A stretch of 49,665 bases of DNA, taken from assembly GCF_008868155.1 (NCBI RefSeq), contig NZ_WBKR01000018.1, positions 1 through 49,665 on the forward strand, in the 5' to 3' direction. The notes beneath the pieces were generated by a model. The model was not told the origin of the DNA, did no database searches, and was given only the letters and a program-made list of their open reading frames with translations. Positions within the stretch are counted from its first letter, which is position 1, and every line of letters begins with the position of its first letter. Positions 8,208 to 16,455 of this stretch are shown piece by piece. Source of the stretch: Micromonospora sp. ALFpr18c (GTDB taxonomy: Bacteria; Actinomycetota; Actinomycetes; Mycobacteriales; Micromonosporaceae). The position numbers were made by a program, and so were the translations under genes.

Positions 8208-9043
8208 CCCGCACGGTGAATCGCGCCCAGCGGACCCGCAGCCTCGTGCTGCACCTCGTCTGCATCGCCGTCGGCGCGCTCATCGTCGTGCCGGTGTGGT
8301 TCGGCGTGATCGGCGGATTCAAGGACAACGGCCAGTTGTCGACCAACCCGCTGGGCCTGCCCGACCCGTGGGTGCCGCAGAACTACACCGACCTCTTCGC
8401 CTCCGGGGTGTTCTGGCGTCAGCTCGGCAACAGCCTGCTCATCGCCGTCAGCAGCACGTTCGTCGTCGTCGCCGCGGCGGCGATGGCCGCGTTCGTCTTC
8501 GCGCGCTACGCCTTCCGGGGCCGCGAGTTCCTGGTCACCCTGTTCGCGATCGGCCTGATGTTCCCGTTCGCGGTGGCCATCCTGCCGCTGTTCGTTCTGC
8601 TGCGCGGCATGGGCCTGCTGGACAACCCGCTCGGCGTGATCCTGCCCCAGGCCGCCTTCGGGCTGCCGATCACCATCATCATCCTGCGGCAGTTCTTCCG
8701 TACCATTCCCGCCGAGGTAGAGGAGGCCGCCGTCCTCGACGGCTGCAGCTCGTTCGGCTTCTTCTGGCGGATCCTGCTGCCGATGGCGCGTCCCGCGCTC
8801 GCCACCGTCTCGGTGCTCGCCGTCGTGACCAGTTGGAACAATTTCATGCTCCCGCTGGTCGTCTTCAGCGACCAGAGCTGGTGGACCCTGCCCGTCGGAG
8901 TCCAGGCGTTCCAGGGCCAGTACGCCGACGACACCGCGCGGGTGCTCGCCTACGTCGTGCTGTCCATGCTCCCGGCACTCGGCTTCTATGCCGTCGCCGA
9001 ACGGCAGCTCATCGGCGGCCTGACCGGCAGCGTCAAGGGCTGA
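8204..9043 (+). CDS. Sugar ABC transporter permease (MalG type)
   Basis: The ATG at 8204 overlaps the previous stop (ATGA), with AGGGAGG six bases upstream. The 279-residue protein has six transmembrane helices and the EAA motif EVEEAAVLDGCSSFGFFWRI. It pairs with the MalF-type subunit to form the translocation channel. Residues near the N-terminus (GGFKDNGQLSTNPLGLPDPW) match the MalG family. Confidence 0.92.
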   Translation: MTRTVNRAQRTRSLVLHLVCIAVGALIVVPVWFGVIGGFKDNGQLSTNPLGLPDPWVPQNYTDLFASGVFWRQLGNSLLIAVSSTFVVVAAAAMAAFVFARYAFRGREFLVTLFAIGLMFPFAVAILPLFVLLRGMGLLDNPLGVILPQAAFGLPITIIILRQFFRTIPAEVEEAAVLDGCSSFGFFWRILLPMARPALATVSVLAVVTSWNNFMLPLVVFSDQSWWTLPVGVQAFQGQYADDTARVLAYVVLSMLPALGFYAVAERQLIGGLTGSVKG

Positions 9044-9059
9044 GAACGAAGGGCGGACC

Positions 9060-10079
9060 GTGGGCTCCGACAACGGCCGAAACGTCACCATCGCCATGAT
9101 CGCACGGCTGGCCGGTGTCTCCGTGCCCACGGTCTCCCGGGTCGTCAACGGCCGCTCCGACGTCGCCCCCGACACCCGGGAACGCGTCGAGGCCCTGCTC
9201 AACCACCACGGCTACCGCCGCCGGCCACCGGCACGAAGGGACGACGCCGCACTGATCGACCTGGTCTTCAACGACCTCGACAGCCCGTGGGCCGTGGAGA
9301 TCATCCGTGGGGTGGAGGACGTCGCGCGGAGCAGCGGTGTCGGCACCGTCGTCTCGGCCATCCACTGGCGCATCTCCTCGGCCAACCAATGGCTCGACAA
9401 CCTGCGTACCCGATCCACCGAGGGCGTCATCTTCGTGACCTCGATGGTGAACCCACCGTTGCAGGCCGAACTGCGCCGGCTGCACCTCCCGGTGGTCATC
9501 ATCGACCCCGCCGGCGTCGACCCGCAGGAGTCACCCACCATCGGCGCCACCAACTGGGCGGGCAGCCTCAGCGCCAACCAGTACCTGATCGGCCTCGGTC
9601 ACCGTCGCATCGGCTTCATCGCCGGGCCACCGCACCTGATGTGCAGCAGGGCCCGACTCGACGGCTACCGGGCCGCCCTCGGCGCCGCCGGCATCGCCGT
9701 CGACGACGCCCTCATCCGGCCCGGCAACTTCTACCACGAGGCCGGCTACACCGCCGGTACGCAGTTGCTGGCCCTGCCCGACCCGCCCACCGCCATCTTC
9801 GCCGCCAGCGACCAGATGGCACTCGGCGTCTACGAGGCGGTCCGCAAACGTGGCCTGCGGGTGCCCGACGACATCAGCGTGGTCGGCTTCGACGACCTGC
9901 CCGAGGTCCGCTGGTGCTCGCCGCCGCTGACCACGGTCCGTCAGCCCCTGGCCGAGATGGGCATGATGGCCGCGCGGACCATCCTGCGGCTCGCCGGGGG
10001 AGAGAAGGTCGAGAGCCCACGGGTCGAACTCGCCACCGAACTCGTCGAACGCGACAGCGCCGCACCGCCCCGAGCCTGA
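9060..10079 (+). CDS. LacI family transcriptional regulator
   Basis: This starts at GTG 9060 after AAGGGCGG. The 339-residue protein has an N-terminal LacI helix-turn-helix (IAMIARLAGVSVPTVSRVVN) and a periplasmic-binding-protein-like sensor domain with the usual end ISVVGFDDLPEVRWCSPPLT. As the last gene of the importer operon it most likely represses this operon and the divergent GH43 gene until a sugar binds. Candidate sites are described at 5642 and 5759. Confidence 0.92.
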   Translation: MGSDNGRNVTIAMIARLAGVSVPTVSRVVNGRSDVAPDTRERVEALLNHHGYRRRPPARRDDAALIDLVFNDLDSPWAVEIIRGVEDVARSSGVGTVVSAIHWRISSANQWLDNLRTRSTEGVIFVTSMVNPPLQAELRRLHLPVVIIDPAGVDPQESPTIGATNWAGSLSANQYLIGLGHRRIGFIAGPPHLMCSRARLDGYRAALGAAGIAVDDALIRPGNFYHEAGYTAGTQLLALPDPPTAIFAASDQMALGVYEAVRKRGLRVPDDISVVGFDDLPEVRWCSPPLTTVRQPLAEMGMMAARTILRLAGGEKVESPRVELATELVERDSAAPPRA

Positions 10080-10084
10080 CCCCG

Positions 10085-10792
10085 TCAGACGTCGCGCAAC
10101 GCGTCGTCGACGCCGGTCTCCCGGCGACCGAGGTGAGCCGGCTCGCGGCCGGACAGCAGATCCAGCGCCGCCTTCACGCAGGCGCCCTTCTCGCGGGTCG
10201 AACTGAACCACCACGTCTGGGCGTACCGCTCGGCGCTGTCGTCACCCACACCGTTGGCGTCGATACCGAGGCGCCGGCACAGCGCCACGGCACGCGGAAG
10301 GTGAAAGGACTGGGTCACGACCGTCGCCCGTCGTACCCCGAAGATCTGCTCCGCCCGCGCACACGAGTCGTACGTGTCGAAACCGGCGTGGTCCAGCACC
10401 ACCTTGTGCGCCGGCACGCCCCTCTCGACCAGCCAACTCCGCATCGCGGCGGGCTCGTTGTAGTCGGCGTTCATGTTGTCGCCGGACACCAGGATCGCCC
10501 GCACCTTGCCCGCGTCGAACAACCGCCGCGCGATCTCCAACCGAGCCGCGAGAACGGGTGACGGCGTGCCGTCCGCCTCCACCTTGGTGCCCAGGACCAG
10601 GGCGACCGGCGCGCCCGGCACGTCGGCCTCGCTGTAGAGGTGACCGTCCGCGGTGTCGCGGATCCACTTGACGCTGGCGACCGTGCCACCGGTCAGGACC
10701 ACCGCACCCACCACGAACGCGAGGAGCGTACGACGGGCCAACCGCCGGTGCTCCCCGTACCACCGCCTGGCCGCACCGAATCGTCCCCGCAT
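10085..10792 (-). CDS. SanA/YdcF family membrane protein
   Basis: The 235-residue product (ATG at 10790-10792; an upstream TTG at 10831 is less likely) has one N-terminal transmembrane helix and a DUF218 domain: ALVLGTKVEADGTPSPVLAA, ILVSGDN, and TQSFHLPRAVALCRRLGI. SanA in Escherichia coli affects envelope barrier function and vancomycin exclusion; the biochemical activity of the family is unsettled. It converges on the LacI gene with only five bases between them. Confidence 0.85.
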   Translation of the reverse strand: MRGRFGAARRWYGEHRRLARRTLLAFVVGAVVLTGGTVASVKWIRDTADGHLYSEADVPGAPVALVLGTKVEADGTPSPVLAARLEIARRLFDAGKVRAILVSGDNMNADYNEPAAMRSWLVERGVPAHKVVLDHAGFDTYDSCARAEQIFGVRRATVVTQSFHLPRAVALCRRLGIDANGVGDDSAERYAQTWWFSSTREKGACVKAALDLLSGREPAHLGRRETGVDDALRDV

Positions 10793-10836
10793 GCCCGCGA
10801 GACTAATCCGGCCGGGCCTGGGTCGGGTCAACCGCC

Positions 10837-11391
10837 TCAGCCGAGGTCGTGCTCCTCGAGACCGGTGTTGAGGAGCCAGGCGAGCGGCATGGTCGCGCGG
10901 ACAACGTAGCGGCTGCCTTCCAGGCGGTACATGGCGACAGTTTGCGCCGTGTCCTGGTCGACTACCCAGTATTGGGGGATGCCAGCGGCAGCGTATTCGC
11001 TGCGCTTGGTCACCGTGTCGACGCCCTCGGAGCCAGGCGAGACAATCTCGACCACGAGGAGCACGTCGGCAACCGGCAGCCAGACTCCGTCAGCCTGGGC
11101 CTTGCTCCACACGACCAGGTCGGGGATACGTCCGCCTACACCACCGTCACGACCTGGGATGCGTAATCCCACAGCCTGGGCGACACGGTCCGCCGGCACA
11201 CCACCCTGGGCGATCCACATCATGAGCCGGGTCGCGATGATGGCGTGGACGTACCCCGGCGGCGGCATGATCGAGACGACTCCCTCGGGGCTGATCTCAT
11301 ACCGATGGTTCTGGTCCGCAGCCATCATCGCGGTGAGGTCATCGAGCGTCACGACAGGGGGCATGTACCTGCCAACCGCCTCGGAGCTCAT
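10837..11391 (-). CDS. Uma2 family endonuclease-like protein
   Basis: This 184-residue protein shows the Uma2/DUF820 fold, a PD-(D/E)XK-type domain: YEISPEGVVSIMPPP at the start, RIPDLVVW for the catalytic Asp, and LLVVEIVSPGSEGVDTVTKRSEYAAAGIPQYWVVD for the E-x-(K) core. These proteins are multicopy in actinobacteria and cyanobacteria with unknown substrates. The ATG at 11389-11391 fits the family N-terminus better than the longer open frame. Confidence 0.85.
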   Translation of the reverse strand: MSSEAVGRYMPPVVTLDDLTAMMAADQNHRYEISPEGVVSIMPPPGYVHAIIATRLMMWIAQGGVPADRVAQAVGLRIPGRDGGVGGRIPDLVVWSKAQADGVWLPVADVLLVVEIVSPGSEGVDTVTKRSEYAAAGIPQYWVVDQDTAQTVAMYRLEGSRYVVRATMPLAWLLNTGLEEHDLG

Positions 11392-11461
11392 TGGCGCATC
11401 GTAGCGGCTCGTCGTCGGGCTCCGACGGAGGTGGGAGCCTGACCGCCGAGAGATTCCGCCA

Positions 11462-11803
11462 CTACCCAGGATCACTCGTTCCCAGGATCCCCGCCGAGTA
11501 GGTCGCGTCCACCAGATCCTGAAGGTGGCGGACGACGTCGGCCTTGTGCTCGGTCTCCGGGAGGTGTTCCTCGCCGGCCGCTACCAAGCCGTCCCGCCAC
11601 AGGCTGACGATCTCCCGCTGTGCGGCGGCCGGTAGATCATCGACCCAGAGTGAACCGAGATTGTTGTCGACGATCTCCTGCAGGTGGTTGGCGGCCTGTC
11701 TGTCGGAGAGGCGAGAAATCAGGAACTCCAGCGTCCAGTCGAACAATCCTCCTGTCGCGGTCCAGTCGACACCGGGTTTCAGGACGATGAGGCCAGCCAT
11801 CAT
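11462..11803 (-). CDS. Putative immunity protein for the adjacent toxin
   Basis: This is a 113-residue, mainly helical, acidic protein of unrecognised family. It has no signal peptide or membrane segment. Its start overlaps the stop of the toxin gene (ATGA), the usual arrangement for a toxin and its cytoplasmic neutraliser. The function is inferred only from size, position and coupling. Confidence 0.55.
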   Translation of the reverse strand: MMAGLIVLKPGVDWTATGGLFDWTLEFLISRLSDRQAANHLQEIVDNNLGSLWVDDLPAAAQREIVSLWRDGLVAAGEEHLPETEHKADVVRHLQDLVDATYSAGILGTSDPG

Positions 11804-12993
11804 TTCCCCACGACGAACACTCGAGGACCGAGGCCTCGGTCCGTGATGAACTGTTCGAGCCGGGCGACCTGTTCCGAGGTGAACTTCGAGACGTCCACCG
11901 GCACCAGGTCCGCCTTATCCAAGTGCCGCACGATCTGATACTGCAGTTGGGGCCATTGGCGGTCAAAGAACTGCGCCGGGAAGTTGCCCACTGCATCGTA
12001 GGTCCGCTCCGCCTCGTCGACCCAGTCGGCGCTGGACTCCACCGGAGCGCGAGTCAGCGTCACGCCCAGTTCCTGCTCCAGGCGGACCGCTGTCTCGGCT
12101 TCGCCGGGCCGGAACGTCCCGGTCGCCGGATCCATGCCGAGGTCGTGAATCCGTTGCTGTTCCGTCCGCGGAGAGGTAGGAGTTCCGCGAGGCGACTCAG
12201 GCTCCGGGGTGTTTCGGGTCGGTGGGGACTCGCCCTTCTGGAGCCGTCGGAGAATCTGCTGGAGCTTGTCGATGAGGCCGCCGAGTCGGCGGATCACGGG
12301 GACAAGTCGTCGGAGGCTGGCCAGTAGTCCGCGGAGCAGTCGCGCGATCCGCGCGCCCCAGGAGGCCACCAGTGTCGTGACCTGCTCCACGACCAGTGGA
12401 GCGGCGAGCCCGCCGGTGGCGACGAGTTCGCCGGCGTACACGATGAGGCGGGAGACGCAGGTGGCGATGGCGTCGCGGACCAGGAGTCGGACGGCGGCGA
12501 CGAGGCCGGCGGCACCTTCGGTGATCGCGGCGAGGGTGTCGGCGCCCTGGGCGAGCCCGGCGATGGCCTGTTGCTGCTCGTCGGCCCAGCCGCGGTAGGC
12601 GGGGCCGGCGGTGCCGCCCCAGGTTCCCACGTCGGCGCGGACGGCGGCGGCCAGCCCGGTGGCCTCCTCGCGTAGTGAGGTGGCGACGTTCCGCCAGGTC
12701 TGGGCGTGGGCGGTGATCTCGGCGGGGTTGCCGGCGAGCCAGTCGAGGGCTTCGCTGAGCGGTTTGACGTGTTCGATGAGCCAGGCGATGCCGTACTGGA
12801 GGAGTGCGCCGACCGGGTCGGACACGAGGGCGAGGGCGTCGAGGCCGGCACTGACCACGCCGAGGCTGCCGTCGATCCAGCTGCCGTTTCGGATGCCCTG
12901 GGTGATGAGTTCGATGTCCTCGCAGATCCAGATGCCGGCCCAGGCGCTGGGCGACGGGCCGGAGGCCGTGGCGATGAGCGGGTTGGCCGGCAC
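11800..12993 (-). CDS. ESX-type polymorphic toxin with CdiA_C-like tRNase domain
   Basis: The GTG start at 12991-12993 lies just after the preceding stop. The 397-residue protein begins with a WXG100/PPE-like helical region (about 1-225) containing VGTWGGTAGPAYRGWADE, which suits type VII secretion. A Pro/Arg-rich linker (about 255-280) leads to the toxin domain (about 285-397) with TGTFRPGEAETAVRLEQELG, ADWVDEAERTYDAVG, then the FDRQ...RHLDKADLVPVDVSKF...FVVGK pattern. This closely resembles the CdiA_C tRNA-nuclease domain of contact-dependent inhibition toxins. The domain assignment is from memory of the family; activity is inferred. Confidence 0.72.
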   Translation of the reverse strand: MPANPLIATASGPSPSAWAGIWICEDIELITQGIRNGSWIDGSLGVVSAGLDALALVSDPVGALLQYGIAWLIEHVKPLSEALDWLAGNPAEITAHAQTWRNVATSLREEATGLAAAVRADVGTWGGTAGPAYRGWADEQQQAIAGLAQGADTLAAITEGAAGLVAAVRLLVRDAIATCVSRLIVYAGELVATGGLAAPLVVEQVTTLVASWGARIARLLRGLLASLRRLVPVIRRLGGLIDKLQQILRRLQKGESPPTRNTPEPESPRGTPTSPRTEQQRIHDLGMDPATGTFRPGEAETAVRLEQELGVTLTRAPVESSADWVDEAERTYDAVGNFPAQFFDRQWPQLQYQIVRHLDKADLVPVDVSKFTSEQVARLEQFITDRGLGPRVFVVGK

Positions 12994-12996
12994 CGG

Positions 12997-13311
12997 TCAG
13001 TTCCGTGTCTGGCGCAGCAGCCGTTCGGCGCGGGCGTCGGAGGCGCGGTAGCGGTCCGCACTGACGCGCAGTCTGTCGGAGGTGTCGTGCACCGATGCGG
13101 CGGCGGCGCCGATGCCGTTGATCAGGGTGCGCCCGAGGCCGTCCAGCAGGGTGGGCATGATCGCGCAGAGCTGCCCGTACGCGTCGGCGCCCACCTGGAC
13201 GTGCTGACCGGCCTGTCGGGCGGTGTCGAGGCGGTCGGCGATGCGGTCGAGGCGACCGGCGTGGGAGGTGAGGCCGTCCGGGTCGACCTGGATGCCGTCA
13301 CCGCTGGGCAT
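12997..13311 (-). CDS. EspC-like type VII secretion-associated small protein
   Basis: This protein of about 104 residues begins IQVDPDGLTSHAGRLDRIADRL and has two long helices typical of the ESX/EspC-like WXG superfamily. It lies between a YbaB-like gene and the toxin, so it is probably a co-secreted or chaperone-like partner. The ATG at 13309-13311 was chosen; a GTG three codons earlier (13320) is also possible. Both overlap the preceding coding sequence. Confidence 0.65.
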   Translation of the reverse strand: MPSGDGIQVDPDGLTSHAGRLDRIADRLDTARQAGQHVQVGADAYGQLCAIMPTLLDGLGRTLINGIGAAAASVHDTSDRLRVSADRYRASDARAERLLRQTRN

Positions 13312-13693
13312 CGTGCGCACCTGGGCCGGGGTGCAGGCGGCTCCGGTAGGAGTCGACGATCGCCCGGGCGCTCACGTCGTCGCCGAGAGTCTCGACGGTG
13401 GCGGTGGTGAGCTGGCTCAGCAGGTCGGCGTGGGCGGCCCGGGTGGTCTCCACGATCTGTCGGGCGATGCGGGTCGCGGACCGCTCGCGGATCCGTTCGA
13501 GGCGCAGGTCGGTCAGTAGGCCGTTCGAGTCGACGGTCACCACGATCGACCGGTCGGGACTGGTGGCGGTGCCGGTGAGCGCCCGCACCCGCGTGGACAG
13601 CGCCGTCGCGCGGGCCGCCCGGTCGGCCAGGGACGCTTCCCACTCGTCGAGGCGGCGCCCCGCCGCGTCCAACGCGGCATCATCCGCCCACAC
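13298..13693 (-). CDS. YbaB/EbfC family-like protein
   Basis: This 131-residue protein has a helical N-terminus (AALDAAGRRLDEWEASLADR), a beta segment SPDRSIVVTVDSNGLLTDLR, and a C-terminal helix bundle. The pattern matches YbaB/EbfC nucleoid-associated-like proteins that commonly head ESX-toxin cassettes in actinomycetes. The start is a GTG with a GGGGGT stretch upstream. DNA binding is not established for this subgroup. Confidence 0.7.
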   Translation of the reverse strand: MWADDAALDAAGRRLDEWEASLADRAARATALSTRVRALTGTATSPDRSIVVTVDSNGLLTDLRLERIRERSATRIARQIVETTRAAHADLLSQLTTATVETLGDDVSARAIVDSYRSRLHPGPGAHDAQR

Positions 13694-14008
13694 GCCGACC
13701 CCCGGGAAACATTGGCCATCATCACCGCCGAGACCGCCGCCACGTTACCAACCGGTGGCGCTGCGTGGTGCCCCGCGATCGGGTCGGTGCGCCGTCGCCG
13801 ACGCACGTGTGTGGCCGGGCTCGGCGTCGGCGGGCGCCCCGGGACCACCACCGGGCGACCCGCGCGCCGCGCGGGCACGGCATGGCCGGCCACAGACACC
13901 GCGCCGCGTAGCCACGGCACGGCCGGCCACCGACACCCAGGGCGATGCGGGAGCCGGAACCCGTCGTGCGTCGCCACCCGGTCCGCCGAGCCGGGCGGCG
14001 CGAGCGGG
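13694..14008. other. 315-bp gene-free interval upstream of the toxin operon
   Basis: No convincing coding frame is seen. The stretch holds a partial direct repeat: a GGCACGGCATGGCCGGCCAC-like unit near 13875-13895 recurs in shortened form near 13915-13932. It also has several GC-rich hairpins. It must contain the promoter of the toxin operon, but I cannot place its -35 and -10 elements with confidence. Confidence 0.4.
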
Positions 14009-14230
14009 TCAGGACTCCGGGTGGCGGCGGACGAAGTCCTGGTAGGTCTCGTTGTCCAGCTCGATCTTGCGGACCTCGGCCTGGCGCAGCTCGGCCGCGG
14101 ACCGCGCACGGGCGAGCCGCACCTGGTGCCGTCGGTCGCGTGTGCGCGCCCAGCCACGAGACAGACCCCAGACGATCCAGCCACTGGACGCGACGAGCCC
14201 GGTCAGTGCGAAGGCGAGGAGGAAGTCCAT
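14009..14230 (-). CDS. Small membrane protein with charged coiled tail
   Basis: The ATG at 14228-14230 follows AAAGGA at about 8-nt spacing. The 73-residue product has one transmembrane helix (about residues 3-22), then a strongly basic stretch and a helix rich in Arg, Glu and Ala (QVRLARARSAAELRQAEVRK). It follows the ABC permease gene by 17 bp, so it probably belongs to that transcript. I do not recognise a family. Confidence 0.6.
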   Translation of the reverse strand: MDFLLAFALTGLVASSGWIVWGLSRGWARTRDRRHQVRLARARSAAELRQAEVRKIELDNETYQDFVRRHPES

Positions 14231-14247
14231 CTCGACATCCTTTCCGG

Positions 14248-15090
14248 TCAGCCGACGTCCCGGCGGACGGCGAGCCAGGTGCCCAGCCCGAACATGAGCA
14301 CGACGTATCCGAGCAGGACGGTGACGGGCAATCCGGCGCCGGCCGATTCGATCACCCCGGGGGTGCCGCCCTCGAACTGGGACCGCGCGCCGAGCGCGCC
14401 GGCGAGGGCACCGGAGCTGGGGGCGAGCAGGAGCTTCTGGACGACCTCGAGCGGGCTGAGCACGAGGGCGAGACCGCTTATCGCGTTCTCCAGCACGAGC
14501 GTCCACACCAGGCCCACGGCGATGGCGGTGGCGGTGCTGCGGAACGCGATGGCGAGGAAGTAGCCGAGGCTGGCGTGCGCGCTGCAGATCAGCCAGGCCG
14601 CCGCCACGGCTCCGGCCAGGTCGCCGGCCGGCGGCCAGTCCAGGACGCGACCTTCGAGCACTGCGAGCAGCGCGGTGACGGCGGCCATCGCGGCGAAGGT
14701 GAGCGCGACGAGCACCAGGGTCAGCGCGCAGAGCGCGACGGCGTGCCCGGCGAGCACCTGCGCCCGTCGGGGGCGCTGCGTGAAGATCAGGTTGAGCGTC
14801 CCCCAGCGGTACTCGTTGCCGACGACGACGGCGCCGAGGATCACCACGATCGCCCCGCCGAACAGGGGGAACAGCGCGATCCCGGTGGGCACGAGTTGGC
14901 CGGGCAGCACGGCGTCGAGCAGCGACGCCGCGTCGTCGGCCTGTTTCGGGTCGCCGGCGAGGGCCAGGTGCACGAGGTACGGGACGCCGACGCCGAAGGC
15001 GAGCGCCAACGCGATCCAGGTGAGGGTGACCGTCCACACCGCCGGCCGTTTGCGGTCCGCGAACCAGGCCGCGCGTACCGAGGCGATCAT
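14248..15090 (-). CDS. ABC-2 type transporter permease
   Basis: The 280-residue protein has six or more hydrophobic segments and the ABC-2 permease pattern, with a first helix after FADRKRPAVW and a conserved VVVGNEYRWGTLNLIFTQRP cytoplasmic loop. The ATG overlaps the ATPase stop by four bases. Together they form an exporter-type transporter. The cluster next door has no other transporter, so a role in export of, or immunity to, its product is possible but unproven. Confidence 0.88.
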   Translation of the reverse strand: MIASVRAAWFADRKRPAVWTVTLTWIALALAFGVGVPYLVHLALAGDPKQADDAASLLDAVLPGQLVPTGIALFPLFGGAIVVILGAVVVGNEYRWGTLNLIFTQRPRRAQVLAGHAVALCALTLVLVALTFAAMAAVTALLAVLEGRVLDWPPAGDLAGAVAAAWLICSAHASLGYFLAIAFRSTATAIAVGLVWTLVLENAISGLALVLSPLEVVQKLLLAPSSGALAGALGARSQFEGGTPGVIESAGAGLPVTVLLGYVVLMFGLGTWLAVRRDVG

Positions 15091-16049
15091 CGGCTGCTCC
15101 CTGTCGTGCTCGTCAGTTCCAGAAACGCCTCCTCCAGCGAGTGGCGTAGCGTGCGCAGTTCGCGTACCTCGACGCCGGCCTCGACAAGCGTCCGGTTGAG
15201 TTCCGCGGCGAGCGCCGGGTCGGCGTTGACCCGCACCGTACCGTCGACGGCCTCGGCGGCGCGGACGCCCCGGTGGTCGCGCAGGCAGGCGAGGGCCTTG
15301 TCGACGGGGTCGGCGGCGATGAGCAGTTCCCCGCCGCCGAGCGCCGCGCGCAGCTCGTCGGACGTGCCGTCGGCGACCAGCCGGCCCCGGTTGATGACGG
15401 CGATCCGGTCGCAGACCTGCTCGACCTCGCCGAGGACGTGGCTGGAGAGCAGCACGGTGCGTCCCTGCTGGCCGAGCGAGCGGAGCAGCTCCCGGATCTC
15501 CGACACTCCGGCCGGGTCGAGGCCGTTGGTGGGCTCGTCGAGGATCAGCAGGCTGGGCTCCTTGAGGAGCGCCGCGGCGACACCGAGTCGCTGTTTCATG
15601 CCCAGGGAGTACGTCCGGAACGCGGAGCGCGCGCGGCCGCTGAGGCCCACCTCGGCCAGCACCCGGTCGGCGGCGCTGTCGGGCACTCCCGAGTAACGGG
15701 CGGCCAGCCGAAGGTTGTCCACACCGGACAGATGGGGGTAGAAGGCCGGCGACTCGATGAGCGCGCCCACCCGGCCCAGCTCGTTCGGGGTGCCCGGTGG
15801 TTGGCCCAGCACCCGGATCCGGCCGGACGTGGGTCGGACGAGCCCGACCAGCATCCGCATGGTCGTGGTCTTGCCGGCGCCGTTGGGCCCCAGGAAGCCG
15901 AAGACCGTCCCCTCGGGCACCCGCAGGGTCAGCCCGTCGACCGCGGTGACACCGCCGGGATAACGCTTGGTCACCTCGTGGACTTCAATGGCGAATCGGT
16001 CATTCCCCAACGGACTGGCGCAATCGTCCGATGACGTGGCGGGTTTCAC
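15087..16049 (-). CDS. ABC transporter ATP-binding protein
   Basis: This 320-residue protein has Walker A GPNGAGKTTT, signature YSLGMKQRLGVAAALL, and Walker B LLILDEPTNGLDP, with a C-terminal extension typical of DrrA/BcrA-type exporters that act in drug or peptide resistance. The GTG at 16047-16049 lacks a strong Shine-Dalgarno site; a TTG near 16011 (LGNDRFAIEV) is an alternative start. It is divergent from the RiPP cluster across a 406-bp spacer. Confidence 0.9.
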   Translation of the reverse strand: MKPATSSDDCASPLGNDRFAIEVHEVTKRYPGGVTAVDGLTLRVPEGTVFGFLGPNGAGKTTTMRMLVGLVRPTSGRIRVLGQPPGTPNELGRVGALIESPAFYPHLSGVDNLRLAARYSGVPDSAADRVLAEVGLSGRARSAFRTYSLGMKQRLGVAAALLKEPSLLILDEPTNGLDPAGVSEIRELLRSLGQQGRTVLLSSHVLGEVEQVCDRIAVINRGRLVADGTSDELRAALGGGELLIAADPVDKALACLRDHRGVRAAEAVDGTVRVNADPALAAELNRTLVEAGVEVRELRTLRHSLEEAFLELTSTTGSSR

Positions 16050-16455
16050 CGCCGGGTTTTTGCGTCGCCTTCATATGAGCGGTCCTTACTCATTCCCGAC
16101 CGCAACGCCTGGTTGATTGCGCGCAGTCAATTAACTGATCGTTAAGGCGGTCGGGGTGGCGGTCCGACCGTCCACCATGCAGGATCGCGCCGTTCGGCCA
16201 CCTCACGTCTGGAACGATGGAAAAGCTCCTGACCTGCGCAATGGCTTGACAGCGCCCACAGACTAGCGGAGGTTGATCGGGACCGGTAGGTCCGCGACCG
16301 AGGGGCCCGAGAAAATTTCTCCCCGTCGCAGCTCAGTGGCCTTCAATTCACGCCAGCCGCTACCCGACACGAAACATTCTGTTGACGAACGTATTGCCCT
16401 TGGGCAGCATGTAGACACTTTCGAGTCGATGGTGATCGTTGGCATAGGAGCCCGG
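16050..16455. promoter_or_regulatory. Divergent regulatory spacer, exporter versus TOMM cluster
   Basis: This 406-bp spacer is more AT-rich than its surroundings. It holds an inverted repeat TTAAC/GTTAA (16131-16135 and 16141-16145), a TTGACA (16246-16251) without a clear -10, and an odd palindrome of arms GAGAAA and TTTCTC (16309-16321). A second TTGACG lies at 16382-16387. An open frame covering the last 180 bp in phase with the F gene lacks recognisable protein features and a good start, so I treat it as untranslated. Confidence 0.5.
16309..16321. promoter_or_regulatory. AT-rich palindrome, possible operator of the TOMM cluster
   Basis: GAGAAA and TTTCTC arms surround a central A. Such an A/T-rich perfect palindrome is unusual against the GC-rich background and lies about 135 bp before the first biosynthetic gene. 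No regulator gene is present in the cluster, so the binding protein is unknown. Confidence 0.35.

Noticed and set aside
13745..13936. Short frames in the gene-free interval 13694-14008
   Set aside because: None has a ribosome site or a plausible protein composition. They are Arg/Pro-rich on both strands.
16273..16455. Upstream extension of the F gene reading frame
   Set aside because: It has no good Shine-Dalgarno site, reads as low-information sequence, and covers AT-rich palindromes. The ATG at 16456 has AGGAG at ideal spacing and fits the RRE N-terminus.
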